DNA of 64,000 bases from Novosphingobium sp. ERN07 (GTDB lineage Bacteria; Pseudomonadota; Alphaproteobacteria; Sphingomonadales; Sphingomonadaceae): the NCBI RefSeq assembly GCF_012641335.1, contig NZ_JABAID010000015.1, forward strand, positions 1-64,000, in the 5' to 3' direction. The position numbers were made by a program, and so were the translations under genes. Under the pieces are notes generated by a model that had not been told where the DNA came from, ran no database searches, and saw nothing but the letters and a program-made list of their open reading frames with translations. Positions 54,815 to 63,208 of this stretch are shown one piece after another. The first letter of the stretch is position 1, and each line of letters begins with the position of its first letter.

Positions 54815-56602
54815 TCAGCGCGACCCTTGCGGTCCCTTGCGGTGCGGCTTGCCTTGCGGGCGCTGCCCGGCGGGGTGCGGTCGGCGCGGCGGGCGGCGAT
54901 CGTCGCTGCGCGGACCATCATGATGGGGGCCGTTGCGGCGTGGCCCATCGTTGCTCCGGCGATTGTCGCGCGCGACTTCGCGCGGGCCTTCGGGCGCGGG
55001 TTCGATGTGGATACCGTTCTCGTCCTCACCCTTGGGATCGGCGGTGCGGCGCACGGCATCGGCAAAGCGATCGGCAATCGCGCGCGGCACCTGGAACCAG
55101 GTGTCGTTCGGCGTAATGCGGATGGCTCCGATTTCCTGCCGCGAAACGTGACCACGGCGGCAGAGCGTTGGCAGGATCCAGCGCGGATCGGCGTTCTGGC
55201 GGCGGCCCACGTCCATGCGGAACCATACCACATCGTCAAAGCCGGGGCGGTGTGCTGCCTGCTTGCGGCCATCATCGCTGCCCGAAAGCAGTTCTTCGGG
55301 CTGCGGCAGCGATGCACGGTGCGCGCGCACGAGCGCGGTGGCGAGTTCTTCGGGCGAACGCTGTTCCAGCAGCGCGCGCGCGATCTCGATATCCGCCTCA
55401 TCCGCTTCGACCGGGGCGAGGATGGTTTCGAGCAAACGTTCGCGGTCCTGCGCACGGATCGCTTCGGGCGTAGGCACATCGGCCCATTCTGCGTTGATCC
55501 TGGCACCGCGCAGCATCATTTCCACGCGGCGGCGGCGCGGGAAGGGCACGATGAGCACGGCGGTGCCCTTCTTGCCCGCGCGTCCGGTGCGGCCTGAACG
55601 GTGCTGCAGCGTCTCAGCGTCGCGCGGAATTTCGACGTGCACGACAAGGCTGAGCGAGGGCAGGTCGATCCCGCGCGCGGCAACGTCTGTTGCCACGCAA
55701 ACGCGGGCGCGGCGGTCGCGCAGGGCCTGAAGGGCGTTGTTGCGCTCTGACTGGCTGTGTTCGCCCGACAGCGCGACAGCGGTGAAGCCGCGTTCGACCA
55801 GCGTGGCGTGGAGGCGGCGCACATTGTCGCGCGTGGCGCAGAACAACATCGCGGTTTCGGCTTCGTGGAAACGCAGCAGGTTCACGACGGCGGCTTCGAT
55901 CTCTGCCGGGGCAACAGCGACGGCGCGATAAGCAATGTCACCATGCCCGCGATTTTCGCCCACCGTCGAAATACGTAGGGCATCGCGCTGATACCGCTTC
56001 GCCAGCGCTTCGATCGGTTTGGGCATCGTGGCCGAGAACAGCAGCGTGCGGCGATTTTCCGGCGTTGCGTCGAGCAGTTCTTCCAGATCTTCGCGGAAGC
56101 CCATGTCGAGCATTTCATCGGCTTCATCGAGCACAACGCAGGCCAGCGCAGTGAGATCGAGCGCGCCGCGTTCAAGATGGTCGCGCAGGCGACCGGGCGT
56201 GCCGACCACGATGTGCGCACCGTGTTGCAGTGCGCGCCGTTCCCGCGAAGGGTCCATGCCGCCGACGCAGGTGGCGATGCGGGCATGGGTTGGCGCATAG
56301 AGCCACGCAAGTTCGCGGCTGACCTGCAGCGCCAGTTCGCGCGTGGGGGCAACGACCAGCGCCAGCGGTGCGGTGGCAAAAGGCAGCGCGCTTTCATCGC
56401 TGATGAGTTCGCCGGCCATCGCCAGGCCGAAGGCAACGGTCTTGCCCGAGCCGGTCTGCGCGGACACGACCAGATCGCGGCCGGCGGCTTCAGGTACGGT
56501 CACAGCAGTCTGCACAGGCGTAAGTGCAGTATAGCCATGCGCTTCGAGAGCCTGCGCAAGCGGGCTGGGGAGGTGTTCAAAAGTCATCGTCAAAATCGCC
56601 AT
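54815..56602 (-). CDS. DEAD-box ATP-dependent RNA helicase
   Basis: An RNA-remodelling helicase of 595 residues. Motifs in order: Q-motif (GYTALTPVQTA), I (AQTGSGKT), Ia (PTRELA), Ib (VGTPGR), II (DEAD), III (SAT), V (ATDVAARGIDLPSL) and VI (HRSGRTGRAGK). A DbpA-like RNA-binding domain (about 450-520) and an Arg/Gly/His/Pro-rich tail follow, as in CsdA/DeaD-type proteins. Two starts are possible: ATG 56602 (AGGA touches it) and ATG 56587 (MTFEHLPSP). Confidence 0.95.
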   Translation of the reverse strand: MAILTMTFEHLPSPLAQALEAHGYTALTPVQTAVTVPEAAGRDLVVSAQTGSGKTVAFGLAMAGELISDESALPFATAPLALVVAPTRELALQVSRELAWLYAPTHARIATCVGGMDPSRERRALQHGAHIVVGTPGRLRDHLERGALDLTALACVVLDEADEMLDMGFREDLEELLDATPENRRTLLFSATMPKPIEALAKRYQRDALRISTVGENRGHGDIAYRAVAVAPAEIEAAVVNLLRFHEAETAMLFCATRDNVRRLHATLVERGFTAVALSGEHSQSERNNALQALRDRRARVCVATDVAARGIDLPSLSLVVHVEIPRDAETLQHRSGRTGRAGKKGTAVLIVPFPRRRRVEMMLRGARINAEWADVPTPEAIRAQDRERLLETILAPVEADEADIEIARALLEQRSPEELATALVRAHRASLPQPEELLSGSDDGRKQAAHRPGFDDVVWFRMDVGRRQNADPRWILPTLCRRGHVSRQEIGAIRITPNDTWFQVPRAIADRFADAVRRTADPKGEDENGIHIEPAPEGPREVARDNRRSNDGPRRNGPHHDGPRSDDRRPPRRPHPAGQRPQGKPHRKGPQGSR

Positions 56603-56651
56603 TCCTGCCGCTTTCGCAGCATTTGCAAAGTGTTGGGCCTATCGGCTGGAT

Positions 56652-56668
56652 GCCGGAATATTTCCGGC
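56652..56668. promoter_or_regulatory. Perfect palindrome in the helicase/CmcJ intergenic region
   Basis: GCCGGAA-TAT-TTCCGGC, 7-bp arms. It lies 50 bp upstream of the helicase start on one side and about 180 bp from the oxygenase gene on the other. Confidence 0.5.
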
Positions 56669-56689
56669 TCGAATCGCCACAGCCCGTTC

Positions 56690-56718
56690 CCACACAGTGC
56701 ACGGCGATACCTGTGTGG
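56690..56718. promoter_or_regulatory. Long-spaced inverted repeat
   Basis: CCACACAG (56690-56697) and CTGTGTGG (56711-56718), perfect 8-bp arms 13 nt apart. Confidence 0.5.
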
Positions 56719-56788
56719 CGGCCCCTACACACATTTGCGCGGTTTGGCTTGCACTATTTCGCTGTGCTTTTTCTCATGCTCCACTTGA

Positions 56789-56801
56789 TTAGGTAAACTA
56801 A
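56789..56801. promoter_or_regulatory. TTAG-N5-CTAA operator candidate
   Basis: TTAGGTAAACTAA lies 49 bp upstream of the CmcJ-like start. It has the same core as the site before the aldehyde dehydrogenase gene. Confidence 0.45.
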
Positions 56802-56849
56802 CATATGTGATGATGAACAGAGCCGGATCAACACGGCGTGGAGAGGCCG

Positions 56850-57761
56850 ATGAACGATATCGCAGAGATGGAATCTGTCGAGGAAACCGCACGCCGCGCG
56901 CCCGCATTGATACGCTATCTTGGCGAAGGCGACTACGTTACCCGGCGTTACGTGTCGCAGGGGGCCGAGATGAACACCGGCGACTATTTCGACTACCCTT
57001 GCGATGTGCGTGATGGAATGCCGATGCGCGATCACTTCTCGCTCGACGTTCATGGCTTCATGCTGGGGAAGCATCGGTCCGAAATTGCGGATTTTCATGA
57101 CAAGCCTGCCGTCGATGCCGCGTATCTTCAAGAGGTAGAGTCACTTGTAACCCGGCTTTGCGGGGCCACGCGCACTGCCGCACAAGGGTGGATGATCCGC
57201 ACATCTGCAGATCTCACCGCGCGTGCGAAGCAGAAGGTCAAAGGCTATCAGCATTCCGGCGGCATACAGCCCCCGGCGGGCGAGGCGCATGTGGACTACA
57301 ACGAAGTGACCGGTCGCCGCGCTGCGGAGCGCATCTACAAGGATCGCTTCCCCGATTGTCCCGGCTACAAGCGTTACATTTGTTTTTCGCTTTGGCGGAC
57401 GTTTTCGCCCGGCCCGCAGGACTGGCCGCTTGCCGTATGCGATGGGCGAACGGTGCAGGATGAGGAAACTGCATCGAACACGCTGTTCGTCGTCGATGAA
57501 TTTCCCACCGGCGACGCGTTGACCGCGCCGGTCGAAGGCGAGGACCAGATGATCGCCGCCACGATTTTCCGCCATCGGACCCGCCATCGCTGGTGGTACT
57601 TTTCGAACATGGCGGCTGACGATGTGCTGTTGTTCAAGTTTCAGGACAGCGATCATTCGGTAACGTGGCGCTGCCCGCACACTGCGTTTCACGATAGCAG
57701 CCTGCCGGATGCGAAGATTCGCGAGAGCATCGAAGTGCGCTGTATCGCGTACTTCGAGTAA
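56850..57761 (+). CDS. CmcJ/AsaB-type oxidoreductase
   Basis: A 303-residue protein of the CmcJ/NvfI group, related to Fe(II)/2-oxoglutarate oxygenases from antibiotic and fungal metabolite pathways. Visible features: VHGFMLGKHRSEIADFHD, PAGEAHVDYNE (likely metal-binding His-x-Asp) and HSVTWRCPHTAFHD near the C-terminus. AsaB-type features RRAAERI and RYICFSLWRTF are present. GGAGAGG precedes the ATG. A flavin reductase follows 58 bp downstream, suggesting a small hydroxylation unit. Substrate unknown. Confidence 0.78.
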   Translation: MNDIAEMESVEETARRAPALIRYLGEGDYVTRRYVSQGAEMNTGDYFDYPCDVRDGMPMRDHFSLDVHGFMLGKHRSEIADFHDKPAVDAAYLQEVESLVTRLCGATRTAAQGWMIRTSADLTARAKQKVKGYQHSGGIQPPAGEAHVDYNEVTGRRAAERIYKDRFPDCPGYKRYICFSLWRTFSPGPQDWPLAVCDGRTVQDEETASNTLFVVDEFPTGDALTAPVEGEDQMIAATIFRHRTRHRWWYFSNMAADDVLLFKFQDSDHSVTWRCPHTAFHDSSLPDAKIRESIEVRCIAYFE

Positions 57762-57819
57762 GGTCACAACTCCACACTGACGGTTGACGCGCGCGCCGTT
57801 TGCCGACAGGCAGGCGCGC

Positions 57820-58308
57820 ATGATCGATCCCCGCCATTTCCGCAATGTCCTTGGCACCTGGCCGACCGGTGTCTGCGTGATAACCTCTGTCGATACCGAC
57901 GGCGCGAAGCATGGCCTCGTGGTCGGATCGTTCACCTCGATCTCGTTGGACCCGCCACTGGTAGGCTTCTTCCCCGATAAGAAATCGAGCACTTGGCCCA
58001 AGATCGCGGCGGGCGGGCGCTTCTGCGTCAACGTGCTCGGCGCGCGCCAGCTTGATCTCTGCAAGCGCTTTGCCGCCCGCGCGGATGACAAGTTTGCCGA
58101 ACTGGCACACGGGCATACGCCATCGGGCCAGCCCTTGTTGGAAGAAGCGCTGGCGTGGATCGATTGCACGCTGGAACGGGTCGAGGATATCGGAGACCAC
58201 TTGCTCGTGGTGGGCGCGGTGCAAGCGCTTGACCGTAGTGAGCATGGCACACCGCTTCTGTTCTTCCGCGGACAGTATCACGACGTTGCGGATTTGCCGG
58301 CAATCTGA
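57820..58308 (+). CDS. Flavin reductase family protein
   Basis: A 162-residue FMN-binding reductase. The flavin-binding fold starts FRNVLGTWPTGVCVITS and continues GLVVGSFTSISLDPPLVGFFPDK; GQPLLEEALAWIDCTLERVEDIGDHLLVVGAV is typical of the HpaC/NtaB group. It would supply reduced flavin to an oxygenase. The CmcJ-like gene is the nearest oxygenase, but members of that family normally do not need flavin, so the pairing is an inference. Confidence 0.88.
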   Translation: MIDPRHFRNVLGTWPTGVCVITSVDTDGAKHGLVVGSFTSISLDPPLVGFFPDKKSSTWPKIAAGGRFCVNVLGARQLDLCKRFAARADDKFAELAHGHTPSGQPLLEEALAWIDCTLERVEDIGDHLLVVGAVQALDRSEHGTPLLFFRGQYHDVADLPAI

Positions 58309-58343
58309 AAATTATTCGACGTTGCGGCAAAAATCCGCGCTTT

Positions 58344-58357
58344 TTGATATCCGTCAA
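58344..58357 (+). promoter_or_regulatory. FNR box
   Basis: TTGAT-ATCC-GTCAA, one mismatch from TTGAT-N4-ATCAA. TATAGA (58378-58383) follows at about the distance of a class II FNR promoter, giving a predicted transcript start near 58390. Confidence 0.7.
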
Positions 58358-58389
58358 GGCCGTGGTACGCTGCGGCATATAGAGATGAT

Positions 58390-58488
58390 TTCGACGAAGC
58401 GGTCCGGGTGCTGTCCACCTGCACTATCTCCGCTTCGGCGATTTCTCCCCAACTTGGGCGGCCCGATTTTCGTGCCGCCCAATTTTTT
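58390..58488 (+). ncRNA. Candidate FNR-controlled small RNA (or attenuated fnr leader)
   Basis: A predicted transcript of about 100 nt between an FNR-type promoter and a perfect intrinsic terminator. Stem 1: CGAAGCGG (58395-58402) with CCGCTTCG (58430-58437), enclosing a smaller GGTG/CACC hairpin. A single-stranded pyrimidine-rich stretch (ATTTCTCCCCAAC, 58441-58453) follows, with a possible anti-Shine-Dalgarno core. Then the terminator. A 42-codon frame (from 58385) spans it but has no ribosome-binding site. It could also act as a leader for fnr, 60 bp downstream. All of this is prediction from sequence. Confidence 0.55.
58454..58488 (+). terminator. Intrinsic terminator inside the fnr upstream region
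   Basis: TTGGGCGGC (58454-58462) pairs perfectly with 58474-58482, then TTTTTT (58483-58488). It is a strong terminator placed between an FNR box and the fnr start codon. Confidence 0.85.
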
Positions 58489-58548
58489 GCTGCAAGACCG
58501 GAACTTTGGGTAATTGCTCGCACTGGGCGAGAATGATAACGCTTTCGT

Positions 58549-59244
58549 ATGACCTCCTGCGAAACCTGCGTCGTCCGCAATCGTGCGATCTGTGCCGGAC
58601 TCGATAACAACGAGATTTCTGCGCTCAACGCCATCGGTCGTCGCCGGACGGTGACTCCAGGGGAATCGCTGATCTGGGAAGACGATGATTCGTTGCTGGT
58701 GGCCAACGTCATCGAAGGCGTCTTGAAGCTCACCACCAGCACAGAAGATGGGCGCGAGCAGATTGTTGGTGTTGCCTATCCTTCGGATTTTATTGGGCGT
58801 CCGTTCGGCCAGACCAGCAGCGCCAGCGTTGTTGCGCTTACCGATGCGCGGGTATGTGTTTTTTCGCGCAACGATTTTGATCGGTTCGCACGCGAACATC
58901 CCGAACTTGAACACAAGCTGCTGGAACGCACCTTGGCCGAACTGGATCGCACGCGGTCCTGGATGATGCTGCTGGGTCGCAAGAATGCTTCGGAAAAGAT
59001 CGCCACTTTCCTGCTAGAAATGTCTGACCGCTTGGCCGAAGTGGGCTGCACTCCGGCCTTCGGTCCGGCAAAGCGTTTCTCGCTGCCGTTTTCCCGCCAG
59101 CAGGTAGCCGACGTGCTGGGCTTGACCATCGAAACCGTCAGTCGCCAGTTCACCAAACTGAAGAACGATGGCGTGATCGAATTGCCTTCCCGCCGTGAGG
59201 TGGAAATTGTGGATCGCATTGGTCTTCAGGCTTTGGCGGGTTGA
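58549..59244 (+). CDS. fnrL: FNR-type oxygen-sensing transcriptional regulator
   Basis: A Crp/Fnr regulator of 231 residues. The N-terminal cysteines C4, C7 and C15 (SCETCVVRNRAIC) with C103 (ARVCVF) match the [4Fe-4S] ligand set of FnrL/AadR. The cyclic-nucleotide-like beta-roll spans about 30-110, then a dimer helix, then the DNA-binding helix FSRQQVADVLGLTIETVSRQF. The recognition residues ExxSR match those that read TTGAT. FNR boxes lie upstream of this gene and of ccoN. It is the likely regulator of the micro-aerobic genes here. Confidence 0.92.
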   Translation: MTSCETCVVRNRAICAGLDNNEISALNAIGRRRTVTPGESLIWEDDDSLLVANVIEGVLKLTTSTEDGREQIVGVAYPSDFIGRPFGQTSSASVVALTDARVCVFSRNDFDRFAREHPELEHKLLERTLAELDRTRSWMMLLGRKNASEKIATFLLEMSDRLAEVGCTPAFGPAKRFSLPFSRQQVADVLGLTIETVSRQFTKLKNDGVIELPSRREVEIVDRIGLQALAG

Positions 59245-59387
59245 AGATTTACCCGTCAGTTCCTTTAGTGAACTGAAATTACTGTGAAATTTCAACGCCC
59301 AAGCGAAAGACATATTTTCTAACGGAAACTGTTCCGGCGCAAAGCATTGCCTCCTGCGTGCCGCATGTGCTGAAATGGAGGTTCCCT

Positions 59388-59585
59388 TTGCCGCAGCCCA
59401 ATCCCTTTCACGCTGACGATGATCGTGCCGGAACGCTTCGGGCCAGCGTGATGCTTTTTGCTTTTGGCATCCTTGTGCTGGGTTATCTGGTGGCGATCGG
59501 CCACCCTGACTGGTTTGTCCTGCGCCCGGTTTCATCCGCTTCATCCGCAATGTATGAAGCTGCGCAGCACGAGGATGATGCGTGA
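59388..59585 (+). CDS. Small single-pass membrane protein, coupled to bestrophin gene
   Basis: A 65-residue protein starting from TTG (59388), chosen because GGAGG (59377-59381) lies 6 nt upstream. N-terminal PQPNPFHADDDRAGTLR, one hydrophobic segment (SVMLFAFGILVLGYLVAIG), then a short periplasmic tail. The stop overlaps the next start (GTGA), so it is translationally coupled to the bestrophin-like gene. No known family. Confidence 0.6.
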   Translation: MPQPNPFHADDDRAGTLRASVMLFAFGILVLGYLVAIGHPDWFVLRPVSSASSAMYEAAQHEDDA

Positions 59586-60469
59586 TCGTCAAACCGGTTC
59601 CTTCGTTCAAGACCATCGTTCGCGAAGTGTGGAAGCCGTTGACGCTGCTCTTCGTCTGGGACGTCATCGTCACGGTGGTCTACTATATCCTGCCGTTCCG
59701 CGCGCCGGAATTGCCGCTCACCCTGTTCGGGTCTGCAGTGGCGCTGTTCCTCGGCTTTCGCAGTAATTCGGCATATCAGCGCTGGTGGGAAGGGCGGGGC
59801 CTGTGGGGGTTGATGATCAACGCCAGCCGTAATCTGGCGCGGGCAACGCGGAATTTTCTGCCGGACCCGGAAGCCGCTTCGTTCAAACGTGATATCGTGT
59901 TTCGCCAGATTGCCTATGTAAACGCGCTGCGCTGTCAGCTCCGGCGACAGAGTTTCGATGATGCGACGCTGGGTTATGTCGCCAAGGCCGGTGCGGAAAT
60001 CGCGATGCAGCGCGGCAACGCGGCGAACGGCCTGCTGGATGGCACCGGGCGAAAGATCGACGATGCGCGCAGGGCAGGGTGGATCGATACGATTCAGCAA
60101 AGCGCAATGGAAAGCGTCCTTGTCGATATCGCCAATGCGCAAGGCGGGATGGAGCGGCTCAAGAACACGCCGCTGCCCAATCACTTCCGCTTCTTTCCTA
60201 TGCTGTTCGTGCACATGTTCTGCATCCTCCTGCCGTTCGGGCTGGTAGAGACGCTGGGCTTCGCCACGCCGCTGGGATCGACCATTGCCGGTCTGATGTT
60301 CCTTGCCGTGCTGGCGATCGGTGACGATCTGGTCGATCCGTTCGCAAACGAACCCCATGATCTGCCGCTGTCGGCAATGTGCCGAACGATCGAGATCGAC
60401 CTTCTGCAATCGGTGGGACTAGAAGCGCCGTCGCCCATCGTCGCGGATCGCAAGGGCGTGCTCTGGTAA
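59582..60469 (+). CDS. Bestrophin-like ion channel
   Basis: A 295-residue integral membrane protein of the bestrophin/UPF0187 family. Hydrophobic segments lie at about 18-40, 45-60, 208-225 and 232-250. The family motif FRSNSAYQRWWEGRGLWG is clear, as are GDDLVDPFANEPHDLPL and the terminal region. Bacterial members form pentameric cation or anion channels. It starts with GTG overlapping the upstream stop. FNR control is not evident. Confidence 0.9.
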   Translation: MIVKPVPSFKTIVREVWKPLTLLFVWDVIVTVVYYILPFRAPELPLTLFGSAVALFLGFRSNSAYQRWWEGRGLWGLMINASRNLARATRNFLPDPEAASFKRDIVFRQIAYVNALRCQLRRQSFDDATLGYVAKAGAEIAMQRGNAANGLLDGTGRKIDDARRAGWIDTIQQSAMESVLVDIANAQGGMERLKNTPLPNHFRFFPMLFVHMFCILLPFGLVETLGFATPLGSTIAGLMFLAVLAIGDDLVDPFANEPHDLPLSAMCRTIEIDLLQSVGLEAPSPIVADRKGVLW

Positions 60470-60475
60470 AAAGAT

Positions 60476-60527
60476 GCGGGCAGGAAAGCGGCGAGGTGAT
60501 CCCAGAACCTCGTCGTTTCCTGCCCGC
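60476..60527. terminator. Long hairpin between bestrophin and ompW genes
   Basis: About 21 bp of stem (60476-60497 with 60507-60527), with a bulge and a wobble. It lies between convergent genes and probably stops or stabilises both transcripts. There is no clear T-run. Confidence 0.55.
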
Positions 60528-60595
60528 TATCCCCACAGGTTCCGATGCGCGTGGGGGCACCCGGAACCTTGGGGGATTTCGTCAGCGCCGCCCGA

Positions 60596-61285
60596 TCAGA
60601 AGCGGAAAGTCAGGCCCGCGCTCAATACCCACGGGTCAAGCGAATGCTTGGTGGTCAGCACTTCGGCATTGCCGGCATAGAAGTGCGCGGTCGTGTCCAT
60701 GAAGTACTTCTTGGCGTCGAGGCTGATGCCCATGCCCTTGTCGTTTACAGGAATGTCGATACCGGCCTGAAGCGCAAAGCCCAGTTCGTTCGACATTTTC
60801 ACCTTGGTGACGCCAAGCGGCGTGACGCTCGATCCCGGTTTTTCGCCAAACACCACGAACAGCGACGGACCTGCGCCGATGTAGGGCTTAATCCCGCCTT
60901 CCAGCGGCAGGTGATATTTCAGCGTCACTGTGGCGGGCAGGATCATGACATGGTCGACGATATCGGTCGCAGGCGCTAGCGTGCCGGTACCTCTCACCCC
61001 ATGCGTAGTGAAGCAGCAGATCGTTTCAACAGAGACGTTCGGCGTTGCGAAGTATTCCACGGCCAGCGTCGGCACGTAGTTGTCGTTCGCCTTGGTGTTC
61101 GCACCGACGGTCAGGCCAAGCGGATCGTTCTTCACTTCCACGATCTTTCCGTCGGGAAGGACGGCGGTGCCCATAACCTTTACCTGCAGCTTGCCTTCCG
61201 CCGACCCGGCCATTGCCTGTGCCGGTGCAAGCAGCGCTGCCGCTACGGCGAGGGCGGGAATCGCGGTTGAGATCAGCTTCTTCAT
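60596..61285 (-). CDS. ompW: OmpW family outer-membrane protein
   Basis: An eight-stranded outer-membrane beta-barrel of 229 residues. The signal peptide ends AQAMA (about residue 25). Family features include GLTVGANTKANDNYVPTLAVEYF, VTLKYHLPLEGGIKPYIGAGPSLFVVF and the final SLDPWVLSAGLTFRF. The start MKKLIST (61285) has AGGA upstream; longer readings lack a signal peptide. It is divergent from ccoN, with an FNR box in the shared upstream region. OmpW proteins are often oxygen-regulated. Confidence 0.9.
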   Translation of the reverse strand: MKKLISTAIPALAVAAALLAPAQAMAGSAEGKLQVKVMGTAVLPDGKIVEVKNDPLGLTVGANTKANDNYVPTLAVEYFATPNVSVETICCFTTHGVRGTGTLAPATDIVDHVMILPATVTLKYHLPLEGGIKPYIGAGPSLFVVFGEKPGSSVTPLGVTKVKMSNELGFALQAGIDIPVNDKGMGISLDAKKYFMDTTAHFYAGNAEVLTTKHSLDPWVLSAGLTFRF

Positions 61286-61458
61286 TGCTCTTGTCCTGCA
61301 CCACGGCTGGCCAACCCCTCGTTGGCCGAAGATCGTCCCGTGGCTTGGACAGCCTGATGCACTCAGCCGAATCATCGGACATTGACAAAGCGCAAAAATG
61401 AAAAATCGCCGCATTCGACCAAAGTATAGGGTCAAGTATTGTTCATGAATTCCGCGAT

Positions 61459-61472
61459 TTGACCCTTATCAA
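61459..61472 (+). promoter_or_regulatory. FNR box upstream of ccoN
   Basis: TTGAC-CCTT-ATCAA, one mismatch from consensus, 61 bp before the ccoN start codon and 173 bp from the divergent ompW start. A good -10 at the class II distance is not obvious. Confidence 0.75.
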
Positions 61473-61533
61473 TGTTCCCTTGCCGATGAAGGTGCAGCGC
61501 GATCTGCACATCACTCATGGAAGGGAAGGCTCC

Positions 61534-63183
61534 ATGGTTTCGGCACTATCGCGCTCGGGCCTCTGGCTCGTGTCGCTCCTTATCGCCGTCGCCGCCTGCG
61601 CTGCAGCCGTCGACACGGGTTTCGCAATCCACATGGGCATCGTCGCGCTCGCCTGCATCATCGGGCTGATCGTCACGCTGCGCGGCGTGGACCTGTCGAA
61701 AGCCATCCTCGCACCCGATCAGGGCCGCTATGATGACGATGTGATCCGCTGGGGCGTGATCGCAACCGTCTTCTGGGGCATGGCCGGGTTTCTGGCGGGA
61801 CTTTACATCGCGCTGCAGCTGGCTTTGCCGGTGCTGAATCTCGGGTTCGAATGGACTTCGTTCAGCCGCCTGCGTCCGCTGCATACCTCTGCGGTCATCT
61901 TCGCTTTCGGAGGCAACGCGCTGATCGCCACGTCGTTCTACGTCGTGCAGCGTACTTGCCGGGCGAGGCTGGCCTTCCCCGGTCTCGCCCGTTTCGTGTT
62001 CTGGGGCTACCAGCTGTTCATCGTGCTGGCGGCAACCGGCTATTTGCTGGGCATCACCCAGGGCAAGGAATATGCCGAGCCGGAATGGTACGTCGACCTG
62101 TGGTTGACCGTGGTTTGGGTTGCCTATCTCGCGGTTTTCGTGGGCACGATCGTAAAACGCACCGAACCGCACATCTATGTGGCCAACTGGTTCTACCTGT
62201 CGTTCATCGTCACCGTCGCGATGCTCCACATCGTCAACAACCTGAACTGGCCGGTCAGCTTTGTCGGCAGCCGCAGCTATCCCATCTTCGCAGGCGTGCA
62301 GGGCGCGCTGGTGCAGTGGTGGTATGGCCACAACGCGGTGGGCTTCTTCCTGACGGCTGGCTTCCTGGCGATGATGTACTACTTCGTGCCCAAGCAGGCC
62401 GAACGTCCGGTGTTCTCCTATCGCCTGTCGATCATCCACTTCTGGGCGCTGATCTTCCTCTACATCTGGGCGGGTCCGCACCACCTCCACTACACCGCGC
62501 TGCCCGACTGGGCGCAGACGCTGGGCATGGTCTTCTCGGTCATGCTGTGGATGCCAAGCTGGGGCGGCATGATCAACGGGCTGATGACGCTCAACGGCGC
62601 TTGGGACAAAGTCCGCACCGATCCGATCATCCGCATGATGGTGATGGCGCTGGCCTTCTACGGCATGAGCACGTTCGAAGGTCCGATGATGTCGATCAAG
62701 TCGGTCAACAGCCTGTCGCACTATACCGATTGGACCATTGGCCACGTCCACTCCGGCGCTCTGGGCTGGAACGGCATGATCACCTTCTCGGCGATCTACT
62801 ACCTCGTACCGCGTCTGTGGAACCGCCAGCGCCTTTACAGCCTGCGCATGGTCAACTGGCACTTCTGGCTCGCGACCGTCGGTATCGTTTTCTACGCTGC
62901 TTCGATGTGGGTGGCGGGCATCACGCAGGGCCTGATGTGGCGTGAATACGGCGCTGACGGATATCTGGTGAACAGCTTCGTCGAAACCGTTGCCGCGTTG
63001 AAGCCGATGTTCTTCCTGCGCGCTTTCGGTGGCCTGCTGTTCCTTGCTGGCGCTGCGGTGATGGTCGTCAACGTTTGGCGTACGATCCTTGGCCGCAGCC
63101 GCGAAGAGGCTCCGATGCGTGATGCCGCCTTCGATCCCGAAAAGGACCGTCCTGTCGTCGCTGTCGCTCCGGCCGCAGCCTGA
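61534..63183 (+). CDS. ccoN: Cytochrome c oxidase cbb3-type subunit I
   Basis: The catalytic subunit of the high-affinity terminal oxidase. 549 residues with about 12-14 transmembrane helices. Haem and CuB ligands are visible: [42 protein letters not shown] and the histidines of [14 protein letters not shown]. The start MVSALSRSG (61534) is chosen because AAGGGAAGG precedes it; the upstream in-frame ATG lies inside the FNR-box region. Confidence 0.96.
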   Translation: MVSALSRSGLWLVSLLIAVAACAAAVDTGFAIHMGIVALACIIGLIVTLRGVDLSKAILAPDQGRYDDDVIRWGVIATVFWGMAGFLAGLYIALQLALPVLNLGFEWTSFSRLRPLHTSAVIFAFGGNALIATSFYVVQRTCRARLAFPGLARFVFWGYQLFIVLAATGYLLGITQGKEYAEPEWYVDLWLTVVWVAYLAVFVGTIVKRTEPHIYVANWFYLSFIVTVAMLHIVNNLNWPVSFVGSRSYPIFAGVQGALVQWWYGHNAVGFFLTAGFLAMMYYFVPKQAERPVFSYRLSIIHFWALIFLYIWAGPHHLHYTALPDWAQTLGMVFSVMLWMPSWGGMINGLMTLNGAWDKVRTDPIIRMMVMALAFYGMSTFEGPMMSIKSVNSLSHYTDWTIGHVHSGALGWNGMITFSAIYYLVPRLWNRQRLYSLRMVNWHFWLATVGIVFYAASMWVAGITQGLMWREYGADGYLVNSFVETVAALKPMFFLRAFGGLLFLAGAAVMVVNVWRTILGRSREEAPMRDAAFDPEKDRPVVAVAPAAA

Positions 63184-63208
63184 TTCTGACGCTCTCGGAG
63201 AAAATCCC

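Noticed and set aside
58385..58513. 42-codon frame across the candidate small RNA
   Set aside because: No ribosome-binding site, and the frame runs through the terminator. A dual-function RNA is not excluded.
61459..61533. N-terminal extension of ccoN
   Set aside because: The upstream ATG lies within the FNR box, and a strong Shine-Dalgarno precedes the ATG at 61534.
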